Of a stretch of 64,000 nucleotides of DNA, positions 54,327 to 64,000 are shown one piece after another (position 1 is the stretch's first letter; the number at the start of each line of letters is the position of its first letter). The DNA comes from Tilletia caries (taxonomy: Eukaryota; Basidiomycota; Exobasidiomycetes; Tilletiales; Tilletiaceae): assembly GCA_032718865.1 (NCBI GenBank), contig JALUTQ010000045.1, positions 744,001-808,000 on the forward strand. Direction: 5' to 3'. A model generated the notes under the pieces. It was not told the origin of the DNA. It ran no database searches and was given only the letters and a program-made list of their open reading frames with translations. The translations under genes were made by a program, and so were the position numbers.

Positions 54327-55072
54327 ATCGTCTGCGCCTGCTGCAAAATATTCTGCATCACCGGGTTATTCATAATCTGCGCAATCTCAGAATCCCGCAC
54401 CGCCCTCGCAAACGTCTCCTCATTGCTCTCCCCGCTCCGCTGCTGATAGAGCGCCTCCAAAATCTTGTCTTGCGTGCTCGTAATCTCGCACGCGTTCGCC
54501 GCGGCAGCTGGATCGTTCGATGCCGGGGCTGCTTCGTTCGCCCATGTCGCGCGGGTTGGCCTGGAGGGCGAGCAGCTTGAACGCGAAGGCCGGGCCGGAG
54601 AAGAGGGGTGCGGTCCTGGGGTTCTTGGCCAGCTTGGAGAACAGGTCGGGGTAGGAGAACAGGTTGGACGCCGCAGGTCGGGGATACGGTCGCCGACCTC
54701 GATGTTGTGGGTGATGCGCTTGCACTCCTGGTGGGACCGGTCCAATGTTAGAGGCCGAACTGAGAGGGAAGAGGAGGGGAGAGCGAGCGCGTGAAAGGTG
54801 GTCAATAACTTGCGACACAGAGGAGCAGAGAGGAAGGAAGAAACCGGGGAGGAACAGAGGAAACTCACCAGGCTTGAGGACATCCTTGATCTGGCCGTAG
54901 ATCCCTTCCCAAGATCCCTTCCCACAACAGCGCGTGGCACGTCACCTCAATCGCATACACCGCGTACGTCGTACACCACATCGAGTGATACTGGTTGTGG
55001 TTGACTCCGACGATCTCGACACGGTCTTGAGGATCCCGCGGGCGGGGGAAGAAAGTACGCTGTGGCTGAGGA
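54327..55072 (-). pseudogene. Sti1/HOP-like fragment with frameshift
   Basis: The minus strand reads DLFSKLAKNPRTAPLFSGP and FAFKLLALQANPR (resembling the first DP/STI1 domain of the Hsp70-Hsp90 co-chaperone Sti1). One base out of frame it then reads ASNDPAAAANACEITST and ARAVRDSEIAQIMNNPVMQ, NILQQAQ (like the last STI1 domain). The TPR repeats that should surround these are not seen; upstream (55072-54880) is an unrelated-looking exon (MAAPQPQRTFFPRPRDPQD). I read it as a frameshifted or partial copy. The assignment rests on the short DP motifs only. Confidence 0.45.
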
Positions 55073-55378
55073 GCCGCCATGGGAGCAAGGAGCAGAACAA
55101 GATAAACGCAGCACTGTGTAGTCCCAGGCGTGATGAGTACGACGAAGACGCACCTCGGCTCGTTGAAGTAACCCAAGGGAAGGCAGACGATGCGTGTGCG
55201 AGACGCAGACATTGGTGAGAAATGTCCGCGTCGAGACCGGCCAGTACGTTATATGCGTGATGACGAGCAGCCAGGCCGAACGGATGCAGCCGCCATAATA
55301 ACCACCGCCTCTTCCAACAACCCACCACCACCATCTCTACCACCATCCACCGTCTACGACCACGGCGTACTCCCAATC

Positions 55379-56377
55379 ATGGATCAGTTCAACGACTGGC
55401 AACACCCTCCTGCGATTACCTACGACCCGAATGGCTTCATAGCCAATCTCGATCCCGCATACATATCAGCCGCTGAGCAGATACCAGCCAACACCACGTA
55501 TCCGACTCCCATCCTTCCGACGTCTTCACAGCGCTGTCTTCAGCTACTCCCGGAGGACATCCGACAAGCCTACAAGATCGCTTACGACGCTATCAGGCGC
55601 AGCATAGGACAACATCAGCGACCTGACTGGGACTTGATCTGGGTGAGTCTAGACTGGTGAGTGAGGTATGACTCGCAGGACCATCTCCGACCGGCAGCTG
55701 AACCCATAACACTCTTGTCCTCATCCTCTGCTGCGGAACGACGAGACAGCTCGAAGCGGTCCTGAGTCCACCTGAGCTCGTCAAGGACGCACTGAAGGCT
55801 CATTTCGACCAACTCTTCAGAAGCCCCGCCAACTCAACTTCCTCGAACACGTCACCGACCTTCAATGCCCAGGGCCCGGCCCCAACATCAGCGTCCTCTC
55901 CTAACGGCCATTCCGAAACTAACCCAACATCCAGTCACACGGCTATAACACAACCCGCTATCACCCCCCTCGGCCCGTCAAAGGCAGCCAACGACCAACC
56001 CAACCAGCCGGTCTCGGCGGTATCGATGTCCCCAGCCGCTCTGAAAGCTATTCGGTCCAACGAGTCTTGGAAGGGTTGGATCTACTGCGGGGTGGTGCGG
56101 TGGGAGGGTGGGGACAACCGATTCGAGGCCCCTGACGGACGATGAAATATTACAGCGAAGCCGACAGGTCAAGAAGAAGTCGCGCGGATCAACGAGCAAG
56201 AAGGCACCGAAGGGCGACAAGGTACTCAAGCCGACGACGCGCGCGGAAGGCTTCTACGACCTCCGCGAACGCTGGCAATGCACGACGTGCGGCAAATTGA
56301 GACACGAGAAGATAGCGAACACCTCAAATCTCCGCAAGCACCGAAGGGATTGCGAGACCACCGCCGGTACAAAGTGA
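55379..56377 (+). CDS. Hypothetical protein with C-terminal zinc finger
   Basis: Exon 1 (55379-55642: MDQFNDWQHPPAITYDPNG; LLPEDIRQAYKIAYDAIRR) joins in phase across a 107-nt intron to exon 2 (55750 on: LEAVLSPPELVKDALKAHF and a Ser/Thr/Pro-rich linker, SPAALKAIRSNESWKGW). In a G-rich tract near 56095-56105 the frame must shift to continue as DSRPLTDDEILQRSRQVKK, a basic stretch, and ERWQCTTCGKLRHEKIANT with SNLRKHRRDC, a BED/C2H2-like CxxC...H...C finger, ending at TGA 56377. The shift may be a small intron or an indel. A BED-like finger suggests DNA binding, often transposon-related. Confidence 0.5.
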
Positions 56378-56739
56378 AAGGACCGTACAACCAACCCAAG
56401 TGAGTCCTGCGCTCTTACTCCCCACTCTTTCCCTGGCTGCCACTGTAGCACGACGCTGATCCGCTGCTGTCGTTTCGCGTCTCCACTGCTCTTCAGTTGA
56501 CTCGAACCAGGTCCAACAGTACACTCTCTCGCCTACGCATTCACTAACCCTTCTCACCTCAAATCATCCACGTCAGCTTAACATCCAACACACCATCATT
56601 GACACATCAGCTCCACCAACCACAACAGATCAACTGCGCCTAGTCTCTCTATACGCACTCCCCTCGACAACGACCAACACACCATCACCGCACAACCATC
56701 ACCGCACACTTCGCTCAACGGGCCTCGATGTCAATAGAG

Positions 56740-57530
56740 TACAAAGGGGATCCTCCTTCACCCCACTCGACGATCTACATGGATCATCTTCCACCTTGGT
56801 CTCCGATCAACAGAATGCCGCGATCTCTCTGGTGAGTCTTCTAACCCTCTTTTCGGACGGAGAACGAGTTCACTGATCCTGGTTTCTGTTTGGGTCTAGG
56901 CCGACACTCGTATGCACGCCCTCACGCGAATATCAACAAGATCTCGACTCCCTCATCCCCTCCCCACCTACGTCCACACGCGCCTCCTCCACAAGAAGGG
57001 GTCGAGCCACACCCTCAAGCCTCACAGCCATACCCGGGGTCAAGAGCACACCAGCATCATCATCATCGCAGCTCCACACCACACCACACCGATCACACGC
57101 CAGACAATCCTCCTCCACAACATCCTCCGGCTCAGCCCTGGGTCTCCTCAGACACCCCTCAGACACTCCATCCTTCACGTCTGCTCCACTCCGGGCTCAG
57201 CTTCGGGTACGAAGTCGTCCTCCGTCTCGGCTCAACAGCATGAGAGTCCTGCCTCGAGCTTATACCACGGTCCAGCTCTTCCGCCTCCCTCTCGTCGCCC
57301 CCACACCTCCGCCTCGTCCAGATCAAACCTCTCAGACTCAGAGAGCTCCTCGCCCTCACGCTCTCAACGATATCACCGCTATCACCCTCACGGAACCCTC
57401 ACGCTCGCGACGCTCTCACCCTCACGCGCATCGGACCTCTTCGGACCTTTTCCTATCGACAGACCTCCCCTATCCTAACCCTCGTCATCGTACGGACCTG
57501 TCGTCGCTCTCATCGGACCTCTTCTAACCC
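56740..57530 (+). CDS. Possible Ser/Pro/Arg-rich hypothetical protein
   Basis: A first segment (GLDVNRVQRGSSFTPLDDL; STLVSDQQNAAISL) ends at a good donor near 56831 (gtgagtcttc). A good acceptor (gggtctag) lies near 56900. The following exon is Ser/Thr/Pro/Arg-rich in two overlapping open frames; the one with EYQQDLDSLIPSPPTSTRA looks more natural, but phase does not settle it. No domain seen. It may be the 3' part of the preceding gene. Confidence 0.3.
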
Positions 57531-57832
57531 TCGTCACCACCTCCGCCCCGTCAGACCTCACAACAGCCTCTCATTACAGTAGAGCTACTCTTACTCAAAT
57601 GTTCTCTCTGAACGTACTTCTCGGGAATGCAACTACCACTACCGTCACACACAATGTCGCGTCAGAGACACTATCAGACACAGACAGGACGAAAGCAATG
57701 GAAGTAAATAGAGGTTGAGAAATAGCCAGGCCGACGGAACAAGATGAATTGAAAGCGAACGGAAGAAAATTGAAAGCGTAGCGGAAGGAGAACATAAGAC
57801 CATAGAATACGAGTCTGTGAGCTACAGCGTTG

Positions 57833-58880
57833 TCAGATCGTGGGCCCTTGCGCACTCGCCCATCGCATAGTGCGGACCCGTTTCGCCGTGGGAGAATCGA
57901 GAGGAAGAGGGGGCTGACGAACGTCGCTAGAAGGTGCTTTCATCTTAGCCAGACTCGCCGGCTCTCCAGAGGCCAGAAGCTGATCCTTTAGGGAGTCTTC
58001 CTCCGATTTGGTCTGCGTCGAATAACAGTAGAAAGGCAGCCCAACGGTGGAAACTGGGCTACTCTGACGGGGAGCCTGTTGAATGGAGAGGGGTGTACGC
58101 GACTCAGAAGAAGCAACTGCAAAGAACGGCAAAGGGGATTGGTTAACTCATGATCCGATATCGAACCAGTATCCCGCCCAACATACACTGACCTGCGGCA
58201 TCCTGAGGAGGGGTAACGTCCGTCCTACGCCGACAGATGCCGGCGAGCGCAGCGACGCGCAGGTTGGCTTCGGATTGAAGTTGAAGAAGCGATTCGTTTC
58301 TTCTCTCGTAGTCGTCTGTGATCTTCTCCAGAGCGAGGACTCGCCCACGGAGCGTTGTAATCTCGGAGTGAAGAGCAACGTTGGCCTCGCCGGCAACCTC
58401 AAGTTGAGTCCGCATCGCGTCGGGGAGATCGAGGCCGCTGGTCACCGCGATTCTGGCCTCTCTGGCAGCCCTAAGTTCTGCACCCAACCTGTCCCGCTCC
58501 CTAACCAAAGAATCCAAGCGGAGTCGCATCGAAGTGGAACCCTTCCTCTCCCGTTCCAACGTGACCTTGACCCGCTCTACGCCCTTGGCTGCTCTGGTAC
58601 TGATGTCTTGAAGCTGAGAAACCTCGGAACGCAAGGTAAGTCGGTCCCGGATGAGGTCCTGCCGATCCGCGTCCATCGACCGTATCTTGCTGTTGAGTCC
58701 TCGAACCTTGACCGTCAGCCGCCAGAGTTCGGAACTGTTGTGTCGATTCCTCTTCTCCGCTAGGTCGAGTTGACCTGTGAGATAGTCTTTCTCGAGGGGC
58801 CATTGTTCCGCGGGCTCTGCAGTGGGTTGGGCGCCAGTGTCAATCCCAGAATCTCCATCTCTGGAGTCCGATTCGAACAT
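57833..58880 (-). CDS. Two-exon coiled-coil protein, 323 aa
   Basis: Exon 1 (58880-58193) starts MFESDSRDGDSGIDTGAQP and then forms a long heptad-rich coiled coil (EKDYLTGQLDLAEKRNRHN; DLIRDRLTLRSEVSQLQDI; DSLVRERDRLGAELRAARE; HSEITTLRGRVLALEKITD). A 76-nt intron (gtcagt...ttgcag) joins in phase to exon 2 (58116-57833), with SSESRTPLSIQQAP, SEEDSLKDQLLASGEPASL, a basic SPTAKRVRTMRW and the stop. The frame is intact. Function is unknown; long coiled coils often serve as scaffolds or dimerisation rods. No transposon feature seen. Confidence 0.65.
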
Positions 58881-59139
58881 ATCTTCTGAGGTCTATGAGG
58901 GAGCAAGGAGTGAAGTGAACAGGTCAACGATTATTAGTATCATTGCGGTGACGGTATATATACTAACCCACGCCGTGAGGTCAGTCAATCAGACTGAAGG
59001 GAAGGGACGGCTGGAAGGTGAAGGTGGTGAGGCGAGTGGGATCAGTAGTAGTCATCCTAGAACAACACATCAACCATCCTACTACGTCACCGATTCAGCA
59101 CCTTGTTTTAGGCAAAAAGTAAGTGGTAGAAAACCGTAT

Positions 59140-59256
59140 AAATTTAGCATAGCCCTAAAAACACCGGATAATCGGTCGATTTTAGGGATTGTCTAAAAAG
59201 ATCTAAAACGCTGTTGTAGGTGGGAATTTAATGCATCTAAAACGCCACCGAAGGTG
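59140..59256. repeat. GCCACC/GGTGGC palindromic repeat fragment
   Basis: Inverted counterpart of 34612-34740: ctaaaacgccaccgaaggtggca with a perfect short hairpin. It abuts the AT-rich MITE that follows. Confidence 0.6.
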
Positions 59257-59744
59257 GCAGTGGTGCCTTAGTATGACACTAAAAGTGTATTATAGGACAG
59301 AGATAGTATATCTGTATGACATTATGACATATATAATGCACTAGAAGTATAATATAGCACACAAATAGTATACTTTAGTATACAACCAGCTCTTTGCAAT
59401 GATCCTCAATACATGCTACATCCTATTGTGAATGCTTCTAGGATACTCTTTTCATACTACTACTACTCTGAAAGTATGATGTAGTATAAAAAGAGGATAC
59501 ATTCAGTATACGATTTAAGTACTATAGTACACTCGTATGCTACAGTAGGATAGTTCTAGTATGGTTTTCCGCAAGTGAGGAAAAGCATACTATAGTCATA
59601 CTATATTACCGTCACCAAACGAAATAGTTTAATTTATGAGAATTTAGAAGGCAATTCACGGCATACTATAGTATATTACTTAAATAGAGTACACTATTTA
59701 GTTTACTATCGTAGGATACTATTGATAGTATGTTGCACCACTGC
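59257..59744. mobile_element. 488-bp AT-rich MITE, GCAGTGGTGC ends
   Basis: The left end GCAGTGGTGCCTTAGTAT and right end atagtatgttgcaccactgc are inverted repeats over the first ten bases. The interior is tactatag-rich. The right end is identical to that at 11850. On its right the MITE directly abuts an integrase-like coding fragment. Confidence 0.65.
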
Positions 59745-60010
59745 ATTCAGGTGCCACGATGAGTTGACGAAAGGCACGTAGTAGGTGCGTCGTTGAAATG
59801 CTGTGCGCCAACGTGTCGAGCGGGAACCGGCACAAAAGGTGTACGGCTTCTCGAATATCTGAGCGGCTCACCGAGACTGCAATGTATGCCAAGGCACCCG
59901 AAGGCAGCGCTCTCCAGTCTCTCCGGCTCCAATATTTCGCACAACTTTAATATCTCGTCAAACAAGTTTCTCTCAGCAAGAAGTATAAAGGCCTCGGCAA
60001 CTTTGTTCAC
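59745..60010 (-). pseudogene. Relic of the integrase-type transposase
   Basis: Immediately right of the MITE, the minus strand reads STRWRTAFQRRTYYVPFVN, SSWHL, aligned with TSRWTKYLKRREYYVPFVN, SLWHI of the 10.5-kb element's integrase. The frame ends at the MITE, just before the first catalytic Asp. Further upstream (to about 60010) another frame has NKVAEAFILLAERNLFDEI and LGIHCSL, perhaps the preceding exon after frameshifts. It shows that the integrase family had at least one other, older copy here. Confidence 0.6.
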
Positions 60011-60024
60011 TTCCTATACTCTGT

Positions 60025-60890
60025 AACTTGGAAGTGAAAACTAGTGGTGAAACTTTCACCATACTTTGGCCTCCGAGCTGTCGAAAAAAAGATGGTGAAC
60101 TTTCACTTTGACGGGGCCGGGAAAGTGAAGAAAGTATGGAGATGGTGAGTTCGTCTTCATGTTGAACTTGAAGTCACTTGCTATCACTAATAGTGCTGCC
60201 AAGTTAACGTAGTCACTTGTAAGTAACTATCCAGTCAAGAAAGTCACTAATCATCAGTGATATGATAGGGTCTCGCGCAGCTCCGGACGACGTCTGGGCG
60301 GGACCCTCTCGCGCAAAACCCGTGTGGAACCCGTGCGCCGCACCCTGGCGCAACGGTCGCACAGAGCAGGGCGAGGTCCTTTCCTCGCACACGGGCTCGC
60401 ACTGCTTTGCGCGAGGCCAGCTCTCACACTGCTCGCACTCGCATCGCACACAGCACTCTCAGAGTGTATTCAGGGCTCGCACAGGGCTCGCACACGGCAG
60501 TGCCAGATCCAATTCATAGCATCATCCAGGAGACGTGAGAACAAGCAGATGCGGAGATCGGATTCGGAAGCGTGCAAGCATCGTTGCGAGGAAAGAGGCC
60601 CGCGAGTTGATGTCGATCTGCGCGGAGAATCGGAAAAGGAAAGAACAAGTCAGTGTCATAGCTCATTGACCAGAGACCCAGAGCCCAGATGCGCGAACCT
60701 GCTTGTCAATGAAGAGGAGAGCGCTGACTGCTGAGGATGAGAAGGAGAAGGAGTGAATATAAGTAGACGTGTCCTCTTGGATGTGTGCTCTGGAGCTACT
60801 CACCCCTCTAACCTCTTCCCTCATCCTGTTTCACCCGACACCCAGTACCCAACAGATACACACACCTTCTCAAAAGAGACTGGAGGGAAC
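60025..60890. other. Spacer with GCTCGCAC repeats; TATA near 60758
   Basis: No gene recognised. From 60260 to 60505 the words gctcgcac, cgcgcaaa and cagggctcgcac recur, including a direct duplication of cagggctcgca near 60472-60495 that resembles the hAT-like CAGGGCTCG ends. A tataagtag word at about 60758 lies 130 bp before the next gene and may be its TATA box. Confidence 0.4.
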
Positions 60891-63363
60891 ATGAGAGGAG
60901 CAGGTCGAGGTAAGCATGGTCGTTTCTCACTTTCTCAGTCCTCAGAGCTTTGACTGACCTTGCTTGATGATTCGTTCCCAGCTACCGCGCGTGGTGGTGG
61001 AGGGTTCCGTGGTGGAGCCTCTGCTGCCCGAGGTGGAGCTGTCCCAGCTGCGACGTCCCTTGCTGCGATGCAAGCAGCGTCTGAAGAGGAGCAACGAAAA
61101 CGTCAGTATTTCATCGAGTGCAGGGACGGCCTACTTGCCGATCTGTCCTAACAGCTGCAAGAGAAGGCCACAGAGATGCAGAACAGATTGAAGGAGCACA
61201 TCGATACGTCGTTGAACGACTATCACGAGGCCGCCAAAACATTCACCGCAGCTCACCAAGTTGTAGACCTCGACGATGTCGACCATAGCCAGATTAAGGA
61301 CGGAAAAATCGTCCTGGTCCTGAACGATATACAGCTTGACGAAGTGCAGCACGCGTTGCGACGACACCGAGAGGCAGAGGGAATGATCGAAGAGCTGGAG
61401 CGCGAGATAAACGCGCTTCGGACCAAGCTGGAGGAACAGCGGAGGTAACAACGTCAGCAACCGGCGCAGCGAACTCAATCTCGGCAGTCACCTGAATTCA
61501 CCGACGAGGAAAATCTCGAGAGCGGCCCAGTGCGCGATGCGGATCGCTCCCCTCCTCGAAAGCGGACTAGGTCTCGGAAGGTCGTCGGGCCCGGTCGACC
61601 AGACGCGAAGATCCAAGAAGCCTTCGAAGAACTGGTGCGAGAAGGGTTTGGAATCGATCCAGATGAGCCGTGGCCTGACTACCCAACGATATCGAGAAAC
61701 TCACCCGAGTGGCCGCGACATCCACCCACGGCTAAAGCGAATCGATCCGAAAATCCCGAAGACAGCGAGGAAGACGATGCTGACGAAGAAGGAGAATTGA
61801 AGGATCGTCTGGATTGGGTGGGAGGGAGGGTGGACGATGCAGAGTTCAGATCAATCTTACGCAAGCATGCGAAGACACTCACGGACGAAGCAGACGCATA
61901 CCGACTGCCGCCGAAGGAGCAAATGCGTGAATACGACTACATTTATCGAGCATGCGCTCGCACGCTGGAGAACATCAAACGCACCTGTCGGGAGCGGAAA
62001 TAGAAGGACGCTGCGACTCTGCTATCAAAGAAGGAGACAAAGGGTCGGTCAGATCGGCGGCGGAACAGGAGGAAGGGGAGGGTCAATGCGCGACTCAACG
62101 TGACGAAGAAGCACTCACAGCTTCAAACCAAGGCCTCGCTCGACATGATCACCTACGACTGCGTGGAGGGCGACGAAACCGAGTTCGAGGATCTTGAGAG
62201 CAATAACGACGACGACGAGCCACGCCCAGCTAAGAAGTACCTGAGGGTCATAATTCCAGAATGGTGGTCAGACCAAAACTATCAGCTTCAAGAGCAGCTC
62301 GATTCTAGAGTCCCTCAAACCCCTCCCGGCTACCCGGCAAAGAAGCCCAGCTTTCTTACCCGTCACACCGCAGCCCTTCCTTCGACAATTCCCCGCATCG
62401 CCGTCAGCTCTGAGTTTGCCACCAAGCATCCAGACCTGGTTGTCGCAGTCCACAAGAACAAGCCTCCCTTCAACCCCGACCGTGGCTCTTTTGCGGCAAA
62501 TGCAGGCGCCTGGGGAAACCCACTTACACACTGGTTCTTACCTGCTGCTGCGCGAAACGACAGAGGCGCGAGACGCGACGAGGGCGGAGAGGATGCTGAA
62601 GGGCAGAGTGCCGCCGCCGCTGAACGAGGTGCTGGTGCCGAACGAGACTCCGCCGCCGCCGCTGAACGAGGTGCTGGTGTTGGAGGACGAGAAGGAGTTG
62701 CTGAAGGACGAGGCGCTGGTGCTGGAGGACGAGAAGGAGTTGCTGAAGGACGAGGCGCTGGTGCTGGAGGACGAGGTGCCGCCGCTGAACGAGGTGCTGC
62801 TGCTGGAGGACGAGAAGGAGGTGCTGAACGAGAAGCTGCTGTTTCTGGACAAGGCGCTGCTGTGGGAGGAGGTGCTGCTGCTGGGAGGCGAAACGCTGCT
62901 TCTATAGGACAAGGCGGCACCGGACGAAGTACTGCTACCGCTGGAGGAGAAGAGGCGCTGCTGCTCAAGTCGGAGGAGCTGCTGCCCGAGGAGGAGCTGC
63001 TGTTCGGGGTGAAGAAGCGGTTGCCCGAGGAGGAGGAGCTGCTGTTCGGGGTGGAGGACTTACCCGAGTCGGAGGAGCTGCTGCTCGATTCGGAGGAGCT
63101 ACCCAAGGAGGAGGAGCTGCTGCTCGAGGTGGCGGAGTTGATGTCCGAGGGGGAGGAGCTGTGCGAGAAGGAGCTGGTGGTGGGCGAGGAGGAGCTGCTA
63201 CCACATGACGAGGAGGAGCTGATGGACGCGGAGGAGAGGTCGCTGGACGAGGAGGGGCTGCCGATGACCAAAGTGCTGCTGGGGGAGGAAGTGTTGAGGG
63301 CCGAAAGAGACGCACCCTCGATCTTGATCTCGAGATCCAGATGGACGTCGAAGACGACCATTG
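60891..63363 (+). pseudogene. Second copy of the transposon accessory gene, three in-frame stops
   Basis: Exon 1 (60891-60909, MRGAGR) splices across a 72-nt intron into a Gly-rich start (ARGGGGFRGGASAARGGA). The same frame then runs more than 2 kb, broken only by TAA (61149), TAA (61446) and TAG (62001). It contains a coiled coil (MQNRLKEHIDTSLNDYHEA; GMIEELEREINALRTKLEE), KEQMREYDYIYRACARTLE, a basic region, and ALPSTIPRIAVSSEFATKH, matching LPSTVRRWMVSSEFAAEHP of the gene at 35290. After 62560 comes a Glu/Leu/Gly/Ala repeat region with frame changes; the natural end is GRKRRTLDLDLEIQMDVED and TGA at 63363. Each stop could come from CAA or CAG by one C-to-T change. Confidence 0.65.
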
Positions 63364-63441
63364 ATCATGCGGCGATGATGGAGCAGCTCTGAAGAAGGTT
63401 GAGCAAAAAGGTGTGGTCAGAAGGAGGCACTCGTACTAGCC

Positions 63442-64000
63442 TCAACGCCAACGAAACACTCGTGACTCACATTGATGTTGCCTTTGGTCTTCACCCGGAG
63501 ACACTCCGATGAGCAAATCAAGTGTGACGGTTAGGGCATCAGAGGCCAATCTGGATACCGGAAGAAGCTCCTCCTCTCCCCATTGATTTGCGTCTGTCCA
63601 AAAGTACTTCAGATACCGCTGAAGGCGAGGGTCTGACATTGCCTCATCGAATGCGGGTAGTGAGACCTTTGACGCGCGACGACCGAGCAGATACGCACGT
63701 GTCTCCGTGCCGGAAGCGGCTCGGAAGTCGTGGCTAAGAATGTTCGCGATTTGGAAGAGATCCAGAGTCCCCCCATCCGCTTCGACGACGCAGAAGGTTC
63801 GGCTGACGTTGGCATTGACTCGCGATCCAGAACCGCCGAGAAGAACATGGCCGAACTTGAGGGAATCGTGTCGCTGCATTCGCTTGATCACCTTGGTACC
63901 GTCGGACCGAGTCGACCAAGATGGCAGAGCCGTGGGGTTGGTTCGTCAAATGCCGCTCATGTCGGGTTTGTGCAGCTTTAGAAGTGAAAAGCTGAGAGCA
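63442..64000 (-). pseudogene. Second Plavaka/Tnp2-like transposase, C-terminal part
   Basis: Entering from the window end, the minus frame reads SDGTKVIKRMQRHDSLKFG, SRTFCVVEADGGTLDLFQI, AYLLGRRASKVSLPAFDEA and RYLKYFWTDANQWGEEELL, then LASDALTVTLDLL. The order and spacing match the tail of the transposase at 36987-37700 (DPSFCVVRFGG; MWTELGYML; ISVEDIASVALTV). It converges on the accessory gene, as in the first copy. The catalytic part lies beyond the window, so it may or may not be intact; I list it as a partial copy. Confidence 0.55.

Noticed and set aside
54865..55212. N-terminal exon of the Sti1-like fragment
   Set aside because: The frame MAAPQPQRTFFPRPRDP... does not resemble the TPR region expected before the STI1 domain, so I do not join the two with confidence.
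61149..62003. Stop-codon reassignment (TAA/TAG read as Gln)
   Set aside because: The three stops look like Gln codons, but the H3, zinc-finger and coiled-coil genes end at ordinary TGA stops and the pattern is restricted to transposon relics. C-to-T decay is simpler.
62363..63361. 332-aa Ser-rich minus-strand frame
   Set aside because: It lies antisense to the Glu/Leu repeat of the accessory gene copy. The Ser runs come from GAGGAG/CTCCTC repeats, while the plus strand has a homologue and a natural end.

Overview
This window looks like repeat-rich chromosomal DNA of a fungus, most likely a basidiomycete. The clues are many short introns (about 50-110 nt) with GT(A/G)AGT donors, an intron-containing tRNA, a divergent histone H3 gene, and transposon types common in basidiomycetes. 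I cannot name a genus. Most of the 64 kb is nested mobile DNA and relics. Only a few genes read cleanly: a 557-aa zinc-finger gene, an integrase-type transposase, a 541-aa transposon accessory gene, an H3 variant, and two coiled-coil or hypothetical genes.

Layout. 1-11.8 kb: AT-rich repeats, MITE-like elements, an unrecognised gene split by a 396-bp MITE, a (GA)n tract of about 79 units, decayed reading frames and a pogo/Tigger transposase relic. 11.85-13.3 kb: a 1.4-kb element with a second element nested in it. 13.9-16.8 kb: a tyrosine-recombinase gene broken by a 735-bp element, followed by a tRNA gene and small genes. 20.2-22.2 kb: a second, more decayed recombinase copy. 22-34 kb: relics (a third recombinase-like fragment, Ty3-type reverse transcriptase, hAT transposase) and more repeats. 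35.3-52.2 kb: the main structure. 53-59 kb: H3 and other host-like genes. 59-64 kb: relics, then a second copy of the transposon seen at 35-52 kb, cut by the window end.

The main structure is a set of nested insertions that can be read base by base. A Plavaka/Tnp2-like (CACTA-group) transposase gene runs on the minus strand from 52.24 kb to 36.99 kb, tail to tail with a plus-strand accessory gene (35.29-36.92 kb). Its coding exon is interrupted by a 10,519-bp element at 40957-51475. That element has perfect inverted ends (TATGGAACGCC...GGCGTTCCATA), subterminal GGGAAAA-type repeats and a 6-bp target duplication AGAAGC. It carries an integrase-fold DDE transposase gene and the intact zinc-finger gene. 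A 769-bp hAT-like element sits inside it. A further 1.5-kb hAT-like element (target duplication TTCCACAA) interrupts the same transposase gene, and reading frame is kept across both junctions once the inserts and duplications are discounted.

At least seven elements share ends beginning TAAGG, and five of them have perfect 8-bp target duplications. Their interiors are packed with CTCCG/CGGAG words. I read them as related non-autonomous hAT-like families mobilised by a transposase that is not in the window. All family names come from motif recognition, not from a database search.
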